Made by a program: the position numbers and the translations under genes | Notes under the pieces: model-generated | Told to the model about the DNA's origin: nothing | Databases searched by the model: none | What the model saw: only the letters and a program-made list of their open reading frames with translations | DNA from: Dichetophora obliterata | Taxonomy: Eukaryota; Arthropoda; Insecta; Diptera; Sciomyzidae | DNA: 64,000 bases | Direction: 5' to 3' | Assembly (NCBI GenBank): GCA_963920525.1 | Contig: OY986438.1 | Coordinates: 214,706,896 to 214,770,895 of the forward strand | Shown here: positions 1 through 12,232 of the stretch, one piece after another | Position numbering within the stretch: the first letter of the stretch is position 1 | How the letters are laid out: each line of letters begins with the position of its first letter

Positions 1-330
1 ATTTTGGCAGCGGCTTCAAGATGTTATTTGGAGTTTCTGGATCGAATTCAACGTCGTGCGATATATTTGATTGAGGATGAAAATGTGGTTCAAACTAAAA
101 GACAACACTATTGCAAATAGAACATTTGCAATGCTTGCCATTTATTTTTTAAAGACTATTTTATGTAAATATTGCCCGCGGCTACGCCTGAGGTGGTTCA
201 TCCGTAAGCTCCAATTTTGGCATAATTTTTCCAGCATTTCGGCCGGTATCTCACCACTGGTAGCTCTAATAAGACAGTGGATAAAAACAATTTTTAGTCT
301 TGGTTTAACTTTACATTGTTAGAAATACTA
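1..330 (+). pseudogene. LINE reverse transcriptase C-terminal tail (decayed)
   Basis: Read in frame 1 from the first base, the sequence gives an alanine-rich start followed by LEFLDRIQRRAIYLIEDENV. This matches the conserved segment after the reverse transcriptase domain in R1/jockey-type non-LTR elements (LxxLDRIQxRAxxLI). Stops interrupt the frame from about position 112, and weaker family-like text continues to about 330. The element is cut by the window edge, so its 5' part lies upstream. No other LINE part is visible nearby. It is a dead copy; the exact clade is not determinable. Confidence 0.6.
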
Positions 331-3300
331 AATAATTAAATCGAAACTTATTCATTATTTTCTTGTCGTGTTTCCTTTTGTCTACGTAATAAAGAGTCTG
401 TTTTTCAAAATATTCTAATGACTAATCATCTTTAGGAGAAAGTAAAATTGCAATTTTTAGCAAAAACAAATCGATACGCATTTCTCAAATTCCAATCATA
501 TCGTCTAACAATTAAGTTGACCGCATTATTTCTTTACCCTTTCCAACTTCAGCCATTAACACAGCTTGTGGTACATTCTTCTGCGTCATCCTTTACTGTT
601 TTTTGACCATTTGATTTCCTTTGTTGGAATGAAAGGGGAGACAAAACAAAACAAAACAAAACAAAAAATTACTCCGTTACAGTAACTTTTGTTGTGTTTT
701 TATTTTACTTTTGCTAAAATAGTTGGCCCTGCTGTACCTTAAAGTGTTGCTACAAGTTGTTCCGTTCATAACAGGTGATTAATAGCTTGTTTGCCCCGTT
801 TTCAACAGCTTGGAGAATAATGAAGGCTAGCTTTTCTTTTGGAATGCCAGCGGACTGTGTTGAGTCTCAAATACATTTATCCCGTCAGTTTACACGAAGG
901 AAGTTTGACAAACGAACGCACCTGTAGTGCAACCCACAAAGGTGTTGCTGTACTTGTATGCATGCTGTGTGCGTGTGTATGTGTAAGTGTGTGCATAGCA
1001 CCCGTATCAAGCTGTAACTGTCTGTCAACTGTGACAATATCTGGATAGCAATAATTCCTAAACTATTTCCGTGACACACAAATAAATGTCACGAGTAATT
1101 TTTGTGTACACACTTTCATACAATCCAACTCACACACACAAATATATGCTTGCATATGCTGTGTTATACAGAATATTGCGTGGGTTTGTGGTGTTTGTGT
1201 TGGCCACCGCTAAACGAAAGTAGAATGGAGTGAAATGTTCTTTTGGGGCGTTCGACCATCGGTCAAGTATGCGTCCTAGCCGGATGCGAGCTAAACGAGT
1301 TAGCCGAGAAAACGCTTTTTTAACATTTAATTTACTTTATTTAAATTATTTAAACGTTGTTGCTTGACTCATTCCAACGAGCTAACGAGCTGGTCACCGA
1401 AACTCGCTCAAACTCAAACAGTTTTTCAAAATATGTATTTCAAATGTTTTTAGTACGTGTTTTGTCACTACTTCCTCCTACCTTTAAAAGGCTACTATAA
1501 TAACATGACTCGCTCTCCTTAGAAAGCATTGTATGAACTGTGCCAAAGGTAAGTGTGACAATGTAGTTCATCTCTAAAAACAATGCAAAGTATGATTTGA
1601 TTTTGAGAGTCAGAAAGACCGACTGTAGCTAGTTATTTAGAATTGTTGCGTATTTTACTTGTGTCTCTGGGTTTTTTACAGTGAAGTTTATTTTAAAAAG
1701 TTGTGCGTTTCGAAGATAAAAGTTGTCATCGTTAAGTTGTTGGTTTTTGCCATTTTTCAGGAATGTTTTTTACCTTGCTTTGGGTTGGCCACTTATTTGA
1801 CAATAAGTTTGCAAATGACAGCTCGAGCGCACGAGCTCACGTCGGGATGGATGGATAGTATAGCATAAGGTGGGCAATTAAAAATAACTACAGTAAAAAA
1901 TGCCCTTTCATTGAAAGTTTGTAGTTTGTGGTTAGTTGAAATTTATTCACTGTACCGTTGCGGCCAGATGCTCTCAGTGCAATTTTCTGGGGTTTGTTAA
2001 GTCACCATTTTAACAATATTTAAATCCATTTAATATCCTTTTCAATATCTAATAATATTTAATATCCATTCAAGTTTCTCAACTTTAGAAAGTTGAGAAG
2101 CAAAGCAAAAAAAAAAAAGCTGAAAATTGCATTTGCATGTTCGATTGACGTAACATCCATCATTTCCATGATCCAATACATTTATTACATATTTTTGCAT
2201 GTGAGTTTTTTTCGCCCTGACGTCGGATTTTTTTGTTTGTGCTTAGAAAATGGTACTTTGTGTGCCTTCATGTTGATAGAGCTATTCAAAGTGTTGTGCT
2301 GCTTCTAGATGTTGAAAATGGTTTGAGGTAAATAGACGTTAAAAGTAGCACATTTTTGGTTCGAGTCCTGGCCAGACAACTTTACCTTTCTATAATTTTT
2401 AATGCATAGAAATAAAGTACTCTACGACTTGAATCAAAATTCTAATTATGCCTCACTTAATTTGACTTTTTTTTCCGCTAAACTGTCATTCCAATTGTTT
2501 GGGTCCCCTATATTATGCTAAGGAATATTCCTTCAGACGTGGTATCAAAATTGTCCTTAGTCTAGTCGTAACTTAATCTCACAGCATCGGAATTTCTGTT
2601 TTGTTTTCGTCCGTTTATTTTTTCCTCTGGCTATTTTTTTTAACAGCAGATTTTTTTTAGCTTGGTCCAACTTTTGCTCAACACAGTTTGAAGTAATTGC
2701 ATTACCAGGAACTGCTGCCCAAATAGCATCGAGATTTATTGTATTTGAAATATTAAATCGACATGAATAGCTTTTCAGTTCATCTGCCCACCTGCAGCTG
2801 GGACGCAGTTTGGCACGTAAAAAGGTGCTAAGTAGTGAAAAATCGCTTAAACTGCAATAAAAAGAGTAACGATAATGGCATCAAACGCGTCCTTGCTCCT
2901 TCTCCGTTTCTATATACACATCCACACACACGCCTAAGTAGTGCATACGTGGTGCAATTCAACAAAAATTTGAATATTTGTCGTCGACGATGCGTTGCAA
3001 CTGAGTGAGTGTGTGAGTGAGTGCTTTGAGCAATGATCCATGTGCTTTCAATGATTCGACGACGACAAATTTAAAATGGTGCTGCAAAATGTACCATTAT
3101 TTGACAGCAGTTAAAAATGTTAGATGCCAGAAATGCTTGACGCACTCAAACCTGAACGAGAAACAGTTAAAGTGCATTTTCATAGCGTACCGTCCATAAC
3201 GTCCGATGTATGCACTTCAACTCTTGTAATATTTCCTACGAGTAAGATGCATTTATTCCGATTGCACTGGCTCCTGATGCGCACATTCACTATAAAAGCA

Positions 3301-4290
3301 GTGCCAATGATGAGCACACTGATGACACTGCTGCTGCTATCGTTGCTGCTGTGATAAATAATCGTCATCGTGGGCATCATTAAATATAATCCACCTGATG
3401 CTACCGTCGTAGTTCATGGTTCATAGTAGCTAGTGATGAAGTTGAACTTGCAAAAGTTGTGGCAGCAAATGAGGGTCGATATTGTTGTTGTTGCTGCTGT
3501 TGTTGATGAAGCAGCGCACTAAACTAAAAATTATTACACAATTCCACCAAAAGCATCACTACTTGTGAATGTTGTTGTCGTTATCATCACCATTGGCGTA
3601 TTGTATACTATAACGGAATTTTATTCAAACATCAACTTTAAAATCGGCGAAGCATATTTAAAGTTATGCTTCTTCGAGTTTTTTTAATAAAATTTAACTG
3701 AAGTATCCTAAATTGAAGTATAATAAAATTGCAAGAGTAATTCGTCGTGGAGAGCATTTGATTTAATGAAACTTTTGATGGGTCGTTTTTTATCTAAACC
3801 GTTATATAGAGTACTAACTATAGATCAAGTTTCCCAAACACATAAAAAGTTGTGAAGTGAAGATGGTTGTTGTATTATCAAAAGTTCTTTTTTGTTAAAG
3901 TTATTTCCTAAATGACCTCTTTATTTATTATGTTGACTTTATATGATTTAAACACAAATTTTAAATTATTATTTTTTGTTTTTAAGATATGTCATTTAAA
4001 GTAAACTTTTGGCATATTAATGTGTTTTTTTGTTAGGAACCTTAAATATCGATTATGCAATTATTTAACAACAATTATTTTTTTATTGATATTTTTTTTC
4101 GATTTTTTTATTGATATTTTTATCTTGAGAAACGTAAAACAATTAACTAAGAATATTATTACAACCTTTTGGATCAGCTAAATGAAAAAATTCTTGTGAA
4201 AACACCTGCTTCATAAAATAAAAAGCAAATTATTTTTCATCAGACCATTACTAAATTGAATAAATTGAAGTACGAATTGTTCATGCAATT
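331..4290. other. No gene recognised; AT-rich non-coding DNA
   Basis: I see no coding homology or element ends here. The stretch has short AC/GT-rich tracts (about 930-1160), GTGA runs near 3000 and a GTT/GCT microsatellite (3482-3508). Open frames of 60-80 codons are of chance length. Confidence 0.5.
3482..3508. repeat. GTT/GCT microsatellite
   Basis: Interrupted run of TTG and CTG triplets. It is a simple repeat with no coding context. Confidence 0.8.
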
Positions 4291-4299
4291 TACCCACCG

Positions 4300-5450
4300 T
4301 TTTAATCAGACTAGTATCGCTTGTGGCCAAAATTCGACCAACCTTCTGAAATTTCAATCGTTTTTTTCTAGTTCTGAGGCATGACCTTGCTTTAAGAAAA
4401 TGTGCTGTACTTAGAAAATCTAAAGTTTCAAATTATCGCAATAATTCTGATATTAAAAAAGTCGATTTTTTTTTAAATTATCTGCAAAAACATTACCTAT
4501 AAAAAATTTCGTACACCGTTATTTTTCACAACCAGAGCTTTTCATAAAAAAATACATTGTACTGAGAAAAGCTATACTTTTCAAGATATCGCCATAACTT
4601 TGATGTCAAAATAAAGCGAATTTTTCAGAATTTACTATTTATAAGAAATTTCTCCATCACAATAAATATTCACACATGTTACACATAAAAATGTTTATTG
4701 TAGGGTATTCCGTTCGGAGTCGGCATTAAACTCGTAGGTCTAGATCTCGATAATTTGTGATAAAATATTTAATAACACGAACAAAACAATTGATCAATAG
4801 AAGCTAGTTCAAAGTCCTTCCAAGGGCTGAAATGGCCAGTTTATATATATAATATATTGTAGGGTATTCGTAAGAGAGCGAAAAATGTTTTTTGTACATT
4901 GTATTAATGTCGAAAATTTCCTCTTACACCATGTTCTTCCATTTTTTATAGTTTAGTTTTTACTGAAGAAATATTATTTAAACGCTAATATTTTCGTGTC
5001 AAAGGTCACAAAAATATTCAGTGAACTCCTTCTCCCTACTCTAATTTCTTTAAAAAAATTATCAAAATCGGTTCAGAAACACGGAAGAACTGTTTCTCCC
5101 ACGCATATTTCTATATACATACAGCGAAATGGCTTAAAACATAGATTTGTGTATATAACTATGAAGTGCTTTGAAAAATTTAAAAATTTTTTCACAGATT
5201 TTTTTTTTGAGCTGTAGAACTTTGTAAAAATGTAATAAAACAACATTTTGAAAAATTAAATTTTCCCAAAAAAAATCATAGGGCTCATGAATTTCGATGA
5301 TAGAAACTGTTTTTTGAATTATGTGTCAAAATGAGGCAATTTTTGGAAATAAATGATTTGTCATATGAAAGAGTGTGAAAAAAGAAAATATAATAAGAAA
5401 AAAATTACAACAAAAAAAAAAGTTTGTCTTATTTTTTGAGCAAATCCCAT
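4300..5450. repeat. Dispersed repeat R, copy 1
   Basis: Shares several blocks with 6.7-7.9 kb, 20.37-21.16 kb (inverted) and 53.8-54.3 kb. Block 1 reads GAAATTTCAATCG then a tract ending TTCTGAGGC. Others are TTTTCAAGATATCG, GTAGGGTATTC, and an AAAGGTCACAA-like block, in the same order. Block 5330-5445 (AATGATTTGTCATATGAAAG ... CTTATTTTTTGA) matches 53810-53905. No open reading frame spans it. Nature unknown: a non-autonomous DNA element or Helitron-like repeat is possible. This copy is interrupted at 4711-4854. Confidence 0.6.
4711..4854 (+). mobile_element. 144-bp retro-insertion with 15-bp target duplication
   Basis: The 15-mer TATTGTAGGGTATTC occurs at 4696-4710 and again at 4855-4869. 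Other R copies have the site once, so the DNA between is an insertion. The insert starts CGTTCGGAGTCGGCATTAAA and ends in a TATATATATAATA tail. A target duplication of this length plus a low-complexity 3' tail points to LINE-mediated insertion, either a 5'-truncated LINE 3' end or a SINE. I recall similar GGAGTCGGC...GTAGGTC text in fly LINE 3' ends, but this is not verified. Confidence 0.65.
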
Positions 5451-6689
5451 GATTTAACTATTATAGGTTGTCCAGTCGTTTGACAACACCCGTAAATATG
5501 TTAACAGAAATATATTCTCTCTTAAATATAAATGACAACCAGGGTTTTGTGGTCTTCTCTGAAAAAAGTTATGTTTCAGTGTTTCGTTGTGAATTATTTT
5601 AAAAAAGTAGTTATTCAATATATTGCTATTTTCTATATTACAATAACTGGGGCTCCACGATTTGAAAATGTTTTTTGGTTCAGAACAAAAGAAAATATGT
5701 TTGGTCAAACAAAAAAACGATACCATGACTTTACCATCGATTTTTAAAATTGTTTGCTTGGAACAATATCTGTTCAGCAAAATATCTATATCTTTACCAT
5801 TATCCAATAGATATAAAAAAATGACATGTCATTTGAAAGATAATTAAATTATCTTTAGGCAAAATACAAATAAAATAAATTACAGCAACAATTTTAATTT
5901 TGTGCGCAGTTTTATATTACTCTTGCTTTTAGTTAGTGATAGAACCGTTATTCTCTCATAAAATTGCAGCGTTAAGGTGTCAAAAATATATTTTATATTT
6001 AAAGCCTGCAGTTTTATCTTTGATTTAATATATAGAAATCCATATTCGTTTTTTGAATTGACTCTTAGTTAAATATATTTATTGCGATGATCAGCTATTT
6101 CATTTAATAAAATGGAGCTGTTTACCAAAACTGCTCAGCTAAAAGTTTCAACTTTTTCCATTGCGTTAATTGAAGCATCAAGTTTAAAATCTTGACGAGT
6201 GGAAACCAAGATAAAGTTGTAATTTCTGTAACCAACTGTGTTTTCAGTTAGTGATAGACCAAAACGAAATTTAGTATATCACATTAAAGTAGTTATCAAA
6301 TAAATGATAAAAACGTGCGGAACAGTTTTTTAGTAATCTCTGATGCCTGCGATCTCAAAAAAAAGACAATTTTATCTTTCCTGACAATTTATGTCATTCC
6401 TGTAACAACAAAAAAAATGCATACAAATAAATTTCATGATGCTCAAAATTAGCTCTTGAGCTAAGGGCATATTCATCTATGTATACTTATATAAATTCTT
6501 GCGTTGCTTCAGATTTATTTTTACATTTAAGAAAAATGCTAAAAAAAAATTCAATATATATTTAAAAACATGTTTTGAATGAAATTTATTTCTAAACTGA
6601 CTCTTCTTTTACTAATTGTAAATTCAAAGATAAAAAAATTATACAAATATTCATAAAATTTAAAAATTCTTTGTGTAGTGTGCTGTATA
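5451..6689. other. No gene recognised between R copies
   Basis: AT-rich sequence. A 117-codon minus-strand open frame (5454-5807) has no recognisable motif and lysine/asparagine-rich chance composition. It is not called as a gene. Confidence 0.4.
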
Positions 6690-7937
6690 CATTTTTTTTA
6701 TTATTTCTGTATAAATTTACACAACAAAACACTGTCATTACCTTTTTAAAAACTCAATAAAATTTTCAATCAAAACAAACAAGTAGTGGAAAACGTAGTA
6801 GAAAAAGCTGTAGTGAAATGTATCTTTAGGTATTTAGTACTACGAAAAGGTATGATATTTAGGCAACTGAGCTATATTTTGTCATTAAAAAAATACTCTT
6901 TTGCTCTCCTCTTCAATTTCACGGGTGTACTTCTTGTGAGAAAACGTCAAATGAATGAAAAACCTATAGTAATTAAATCATGGCAAAACCTAAATATTTT
7001 AGAGTTTTTTTTAAAACCATATTAAACATTGAATTGATGAGATAACGGTTAATCTTTTCTTATTTCTCCAAATTCATTTAATTGATCTTTCAGACAAAGA
7101 AAATTTGTTAAAAATCGATTATAAAATGGCTGAGATATTTGCTTGCAAAGTCAAAACTTGAAATTTCAATAGTTTTTCTCATTCTGAGGCGATGGCCTTG
7201 CTTCAAGGAAATACATTGTACTGAGAAGATATAAATTTTTCGAGATATCTAAATAATTTCAATGTCATTTTAAGGGGATTTTTTAACATACTATCCGTGG
7301 AAAATATTACCTAGAAAGTTTTCCTATACCGTTATATTCCTCAACCAACGACTTTTTATACAAAAATACGTTGCACTGAGAACATATATAGTTTTCAAGA
7401 TATCGCTATAATTTCTATGTCAAAATTTTTCAGACTTTCCTATTTGTAAGAAATTTCACTATCACAATATAAATTCACTCTTGTATAAAAAAATTCTTTT
7501 TGTAGGGTATCCGTAAGAGATGGCGTAAAATGTTGCAAGTATTTTTTGCACACCTTATCAATGTCTAAAATTTTCTTTAACAGTATATTCTTCCATCTGT
7601 TACAGCTTAGCTTTTATTTAATAAATGCTCTGTTTACGCTCATATTTCAGGTCGAAGGTCACCAATCTAAAATGTAATCATACTGTGCAGCCAGATCTTT
7701 CACTTGGTACTTCATTCATTATTCTACCTCTTCCTAGCCCTGAGATTCCTTACTAAAAATAATACAAACTTCCATCGTTAATATTTCGGGTCAGAGGTCA
7801 TTAATTTAAAATCTAAAATGATTTTGTACATAAAGGGCGCAGTACCTTTCGAATAATATAAGTTTCACTGCCCTTATTCTAAAATTAATATCGAAAAAGT
7901 GTACGACAACATTTGATGTTTGCCTATTAATATATAA
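6690..7937. repeat. Dispersed repeat R, copy 2
   Basis: Its right part (about 7600-7937) is the reverse complement of 20362-20700, including the AAGGGCAGT/CTAAAATTAATATCGAAAAAG block and the GACAACATTTGATGTTTG block. Both copies end at the same short AT text (TATTAATATATAAG), beyond which the flanks differ: mariner here, Harbinger at 20.36 kb. That shared edge looks like a true element end. The left part (6740-6860) matches 60540-60760, including AGGCAACTGAG. Internal blocks match copy 1. Confidence 0.65.
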
Positions 7938-8147
7938 GATTTGGCTCCCAGCGAGTACTACATCTTCAGAAATTTTAAACAATTCTTTCGTGGAAAGCAT
8001 TTTTCTTCGAATGAAGTAGCTATTGCAGCCGTGAAACAGTATTTTACAGAGCTTTCAGAAAATCGTTACTGATTTTTCCATGGTATAAAACTATAAGAGG
8101 ATCATTGGAATAGGTGTATTGAAGTTGAGGGAGATTATATTGAATAA
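7938..8147 (+). pseudogene. mariner transposase C-terminal fragment
   Basis: Seventy codons in one frame begin DLAPSEYYIFRNFKQFFRGK, pass through HFSSNEVAIAAVKQYF and end WNRCIEVEGDYIE plus stop TAA. This is the conserved end of Tc1/mariner-superfamily mariner transposases: the DLAPSDYHLF motif that includes the third catalytic aspartate, then the RGKHF motif, then WxKCIxxxGDYxE. Two in-frame stops (after ENRY and after GIKL) make it dead. The fragment starts exactly where repeat R stops, so R or a rearrangement removed the upstream part. The aspartate of DLAPS is present. Family identification is strong. A mariner inverted terminal repeat should lie just downstream, but I could not fix it. 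Confidence 0.85.
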
Positions 8148-9087
8148 AAAACTAATTCAATTTAAAAACGCGAGTTTATCGTTTTTTTGTAAATGAAAAA
8201 ACATTAAAAAATGTATGGACTTTTTAAATATTTCTTAGTTTTTACTAATAAAACATAATTTTGTGCTGTTATGTATTTCGTGTTTCATCTTTTTGTTACC
8301 TAAAAAGTTCAAATATAAAAAATTGCAATGAAATGTTGTTAAAATGCTTTTTTAAATGTTGTTAAAAATTTTGTGACTATGTTGAAAATCGTAATGAAAT
8401 TTTTTACAAGTGTTTTGAATATTTCGAAATTTGTTTATTTTTAAGAAAAAAATCGCTAAAAAAGCAATATTTTTAAAAACGACATTACACGTGGCAATAA
8501 CATAGTCTTGAACTATATTTTGAAAAAATTTACAAAAACCAAGATTCGCATAAAAAAGTTATAGCTGTTGAAACCTGACTTTTTTCAAAAATGCTCAAAG
8601 AGCCTGTTTTTGGCACTTCGAACACAAAAATAATCATAAAAAAAAAATCGATTAAACGATGTTTCTTATATAAAATGACTTCTGAAATTAAAAAAAAATA
8701 TTTTTTTTGTTAAAAAAATTTTGGAATTTCAGGGATGCCAACATTTACTAGGTTAAAAAATATTTAAAATTTCCCAAAAACCAGTAAATTTAATTTTCAT
8801 CACTGCAACTTGTGAATTATTAATTTTCACCACTCCGAAAGCACAATATATCCAAAATCCGATCAGAAACAATTCATGAAGTGGTGAACCAAGTAGTGAA
8901 AATTTAGTTTGTTGGTTTTTGGTGTATATTCAATCCGAGGAATCGGAGGGAGTTCTTTGTATTTTAAAGCGTTAAATTAATGAGAGAACTTTTGTATTGA
9001 AAAAATCTTTATTTAGATCTAGTAGGATAAGGTCGTGTGAAAGTCAGCCCTGAACAGGTCTATATTTTTTAGTTATTACATTATCGC
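8148..9087. other. No gene recognised
   Basis: Low-complexity AT-rich sequence with A and T runs, between the mariner tail and the long-TIR transposon. Nothing supported. Confidence 0.4.
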
Positions 9088-9665
9088 TTATGATGAATTT
9101 CATTTAAAAATCGAGATAAAACTGAAATTTTGAACCCGACCACCTCAGATATCGATGAAATTTTGTTCATAGCTAAATTTGATTAATACAAACAAACTCT
9201 CATTTTTAGAAATGACTGTTTTGCGATTTTTTGGGCGTGGCACAGTGGGAAAGTTTTCGAAAAAACGCGAAAATGGTCAAAAAGAGCTCCATTTAAACTA
9301 CAATAACTCAGAATCAGCTGAACCGATTTCCATGATCTTGGTATCATTAAAAAGATATTTTAACAGGCCTTATGACACGTTTTATGACACAAAAAAATTA
9401 CACTGTAAAAAATTTATAAAAAAAAGAAAATTTTAACTAACGAAAAATCCAAAAAGATCAAGGGTTTTTTTACAGAGTATTACTTTTTTAGAAAGGTTTA
9501 TCCTTCACCTATACCATATCAAAAAATAAAAATGGGTTCTTTTTAATTTTTTTTTATACAATTTTTTAAGTAGTGTCACTTCTAGTAATTGCCCTTATAT
9601 TTTATATTTACAGGTAAAATAAATAAACATTGTCCCAGGAAAATTATGAATATGTTTTAACCCCA
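9088..9665 (+). repeat. Left long terminal inverted repeat
   Basis: Pairs with 12233-12797. Contains one copy of the AAGTAGTGTCACTTCTAGTA motif (about 9568-9587). An 85-codon open frame across it (9179-9436) is mirrored on the minus strand at 12461-12685 only because the arms are inverted copies. It is not a gene. Confidence 0.85.
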
Positions 9666-9798
9666 AAAAGTTCTTGCTTGCCTTAAAAATTGCTATATAA
9701 ATGCACCTGATGAACGTACCGAAATTCATAATTATAAACAGTTTCGAGAAGCCAAGATATCCCATTACAATTTTTACGCGTATATTTTAAAAATTTGA

Positions 9799-11999
9799 GT
9801 GAATATGAATTCAAACAATAAGTACAGATGCATAAAAATATCTAATAAGTGTTGCGCTTCGCTTCGTAAAATAAGTGAAAACGAGGCTGCAAATATAATT
9901 GAATATTTTCCAGCTGTCGCCAGCATTCATTGTAGCCGTATTTGCGAAACTTGCCGGAATACACTGAGAAAAACGCGCAGTCGTAATGAATCCAGCGTGG
10001 AGCAGAATGAAGTCTCAAATTATTTACCAACAACGCTCTGCGATGAAATTAGCGAAGAATTGAATGAACTTCCAACTTGTACCAGCCGTAATGCAAACAT
10101 CGAAAGCAACGAACTCATTGAAAATATAAATGATCATATTATTCCTCATCTACCAAACCAAATGTCGCCTCTTAAGAGGAAATATATCAAACGAGATGCA
10201 TACAGAAATAGAAAATCACTGCAAATTTTGGAAAATGTAGCAGATTCACTTGGAGCTGATCTATTGTCTGATTTGTCAGCGCAACTTGAAAACGTCAAAG
10301 CCATTTACGAAGAAATTTTGCAAAACATCAAATATCAAATAGAGAACAGCTCAAATCTTTTGGAAAAGCAAAAACTTTTATCTCTCAGAAATTAAAGATC
10401 GTTTTGGGGATGATATATCTCACGATTGTATCAAAAAAAGTAAAGATATCCAAAGGAATAAAACAAAGTTTGCAGATATCAATCTTTTAAAAATGAGCAC
10501 ACGTAGTTTACCAACCGAAACTCTAAGCACAGTCAAGTTATTTTATGAAGATGATGAAATTAGCCGAATGATGCCAGGATCGCAAGATTCAATTACTGTT
10601 AAACAAGGAAACTTACGTGAAAAAGTTCAAAAAAGACTGATGTTATTTTCACTACGCGAATCTTACTACGAATTTAAAAAAAACATCCCTTGGCCAAAGT
10701 GGGTTTTACAAAATTTACAATGTTAAGGCCAAAAAATTGTATGAAACTTGGAGTTGGAAACCAGTAAAATATCTTTGTTTGCACATTGCATCAGAATATG
10801 AAATTGATGTTTGAAAAAAGTGGCTTAAAATCAATTTGTATTGAAAGAGAATGCACATTTACCGGCTACAAAGATGTTCTCAAATTCGTTGTTTGTAATG
10901 GTGACATAGAAAAAAGCGAGTGTTGCGTTTCAATGTGTGGTCACTGCTTCAAAAATTAAAATAATCTGAAAACGCATATGCTAAAACATTTTGAAAATAA
11001 CCAAACTGAAGAAATAATATACAAAAAGTGGAATACAACGATTAGACGTGTTCTGGAAACGTTAACCACCAACCCAGAATCATTTGTCAGCGATTTTACT
11101 AAACACATCAAAGTTCTGATTCCGCATCATATCATAGCAAAGCGACAATCTGAATTTATCAGCAATAAAAGAGTGGCGCTGTTATCAGGAGAAATGTTAA
11201 TTCAAATGGACTTTGCTGAAAATTATGCATTTATTGTGCAATATGCCGTGCAAGGATACCATTGGAATAATGATCAGGCTACAATACATCCGTTCGTTAT
11301 TTATTACAAAGGTAATTATTTTAATATTTTGGTATTAGTAAACACATCCATCCACACTCATCAAAATATTTAATATTTGTTATTTATTTGTTTTTTTCCT
11401 TTGTTTGTTTATTTTCAGATAACGATAAATTAACTCATAAAAGCTTCGCCATAATATCTGATTGCAATACCCATGATAGTATAGCAGTTCATCTATATAT
11501 TTCAAACAGTTCGATACAGTTCGTGAAGGCCAATATAACCAACAATATTAATAAAATTATTTACGTATCAGATGGTGCAGGAGCACAATATAAAAATAAA
11601 TATAACTTCATTAATTTATGCCATCACAAATCTGATTTTGGTATTAACGCTGAATGGCACTTTTATGCTATCAGTCACGGAAAATCTGCAAAAAACATTG
11701 AAGAGAGGTGCTCGAAATTATAGTATTGCAAATAAAAATGAAATCCAGTCAACGAGGCAACTCTATCACTGGGCATCAGAAACATATAAGACCACCATAC
11801 AAGTTGCTTACGCAGATGCTGACGAATACAACAACTTTAAAGAAAAGCTATTTTCAAGATATAAAGAAGCTCAAACTATAACAGGAACTCAAGGCTTTCA
11901 TTCATTCATTCCGATAAATGAAACTTTTGCACATGTGCGCAGATATTCTGACTGTGCCAAATTTGAGCAGCGCAAAATTTCGTACAAATTATTAACTTA
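9799..11999 (+). pseudogene. Decayed DDE-like transposase with one intron
   Basis: This is a multi-segment coding remnant. Segment 1 (9799-10395, 198 codons) has cysteine pairs near its start (CC at residues 18-19, CxxC at residues 49-52). A one-base frameshift near 10375 leads into 10384-10726 (DEISRMMPG motif). Further breaks lead to 10978-11311, with QMDFAENYAFIVQ and YHWNNDQATIHPFVIYYK. An intron 11312-11418 (GTAATT..TTTCAG) is followed by 11419-11723 with SDGAGAQYKNK and EWHFYAISHGK, then a frameshift into a segment ending at 11999 (TITGTQGFHSF). I recognise this as an insect/hydrozoan family of repetitive DDE-like proteins (MDFAENY.., SDGAAAQYKN.., EWHFFATSHGK) but cannot name its superfamily. 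Candidate acidic residues are the D of MDFAEN, the D of SDGA and the E of EWHF. At least three frame breaks make it inactive. Confidence 0.7.
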
Positions 12000-12232
12000 A
12001 AAAAAATGTAAATAAAATAAAACACAAATTAATAAAAACATGGCAAATAATAGAAACAATTGTTGATGGTTTTTTATTTACAATTTTTATTTTTATTTTA
12101 TTTATAAACAAATGTTATAATTGTTGAACTATTTTGTAAATGTGTAAGAATGTGACCTGATATTTTCGCTGTTATTCGAATTATTTCGAAAACTTTCAGT
12201 ACGTATTACTAGAAGTGGCACTACTTAAAAAA

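Noticed and set aside
2355..2382. GGTTCGAGTCCTGGCCAG as a Pol III B box
   Set aside because: No convincing A box or tRNA fold upstream; one short match is weak evidence.
5454..5807. 117-codon minus-strand frame
   Set aside because: No recognisable motif, chance-like composition, overlapped by open frames on the other strand.
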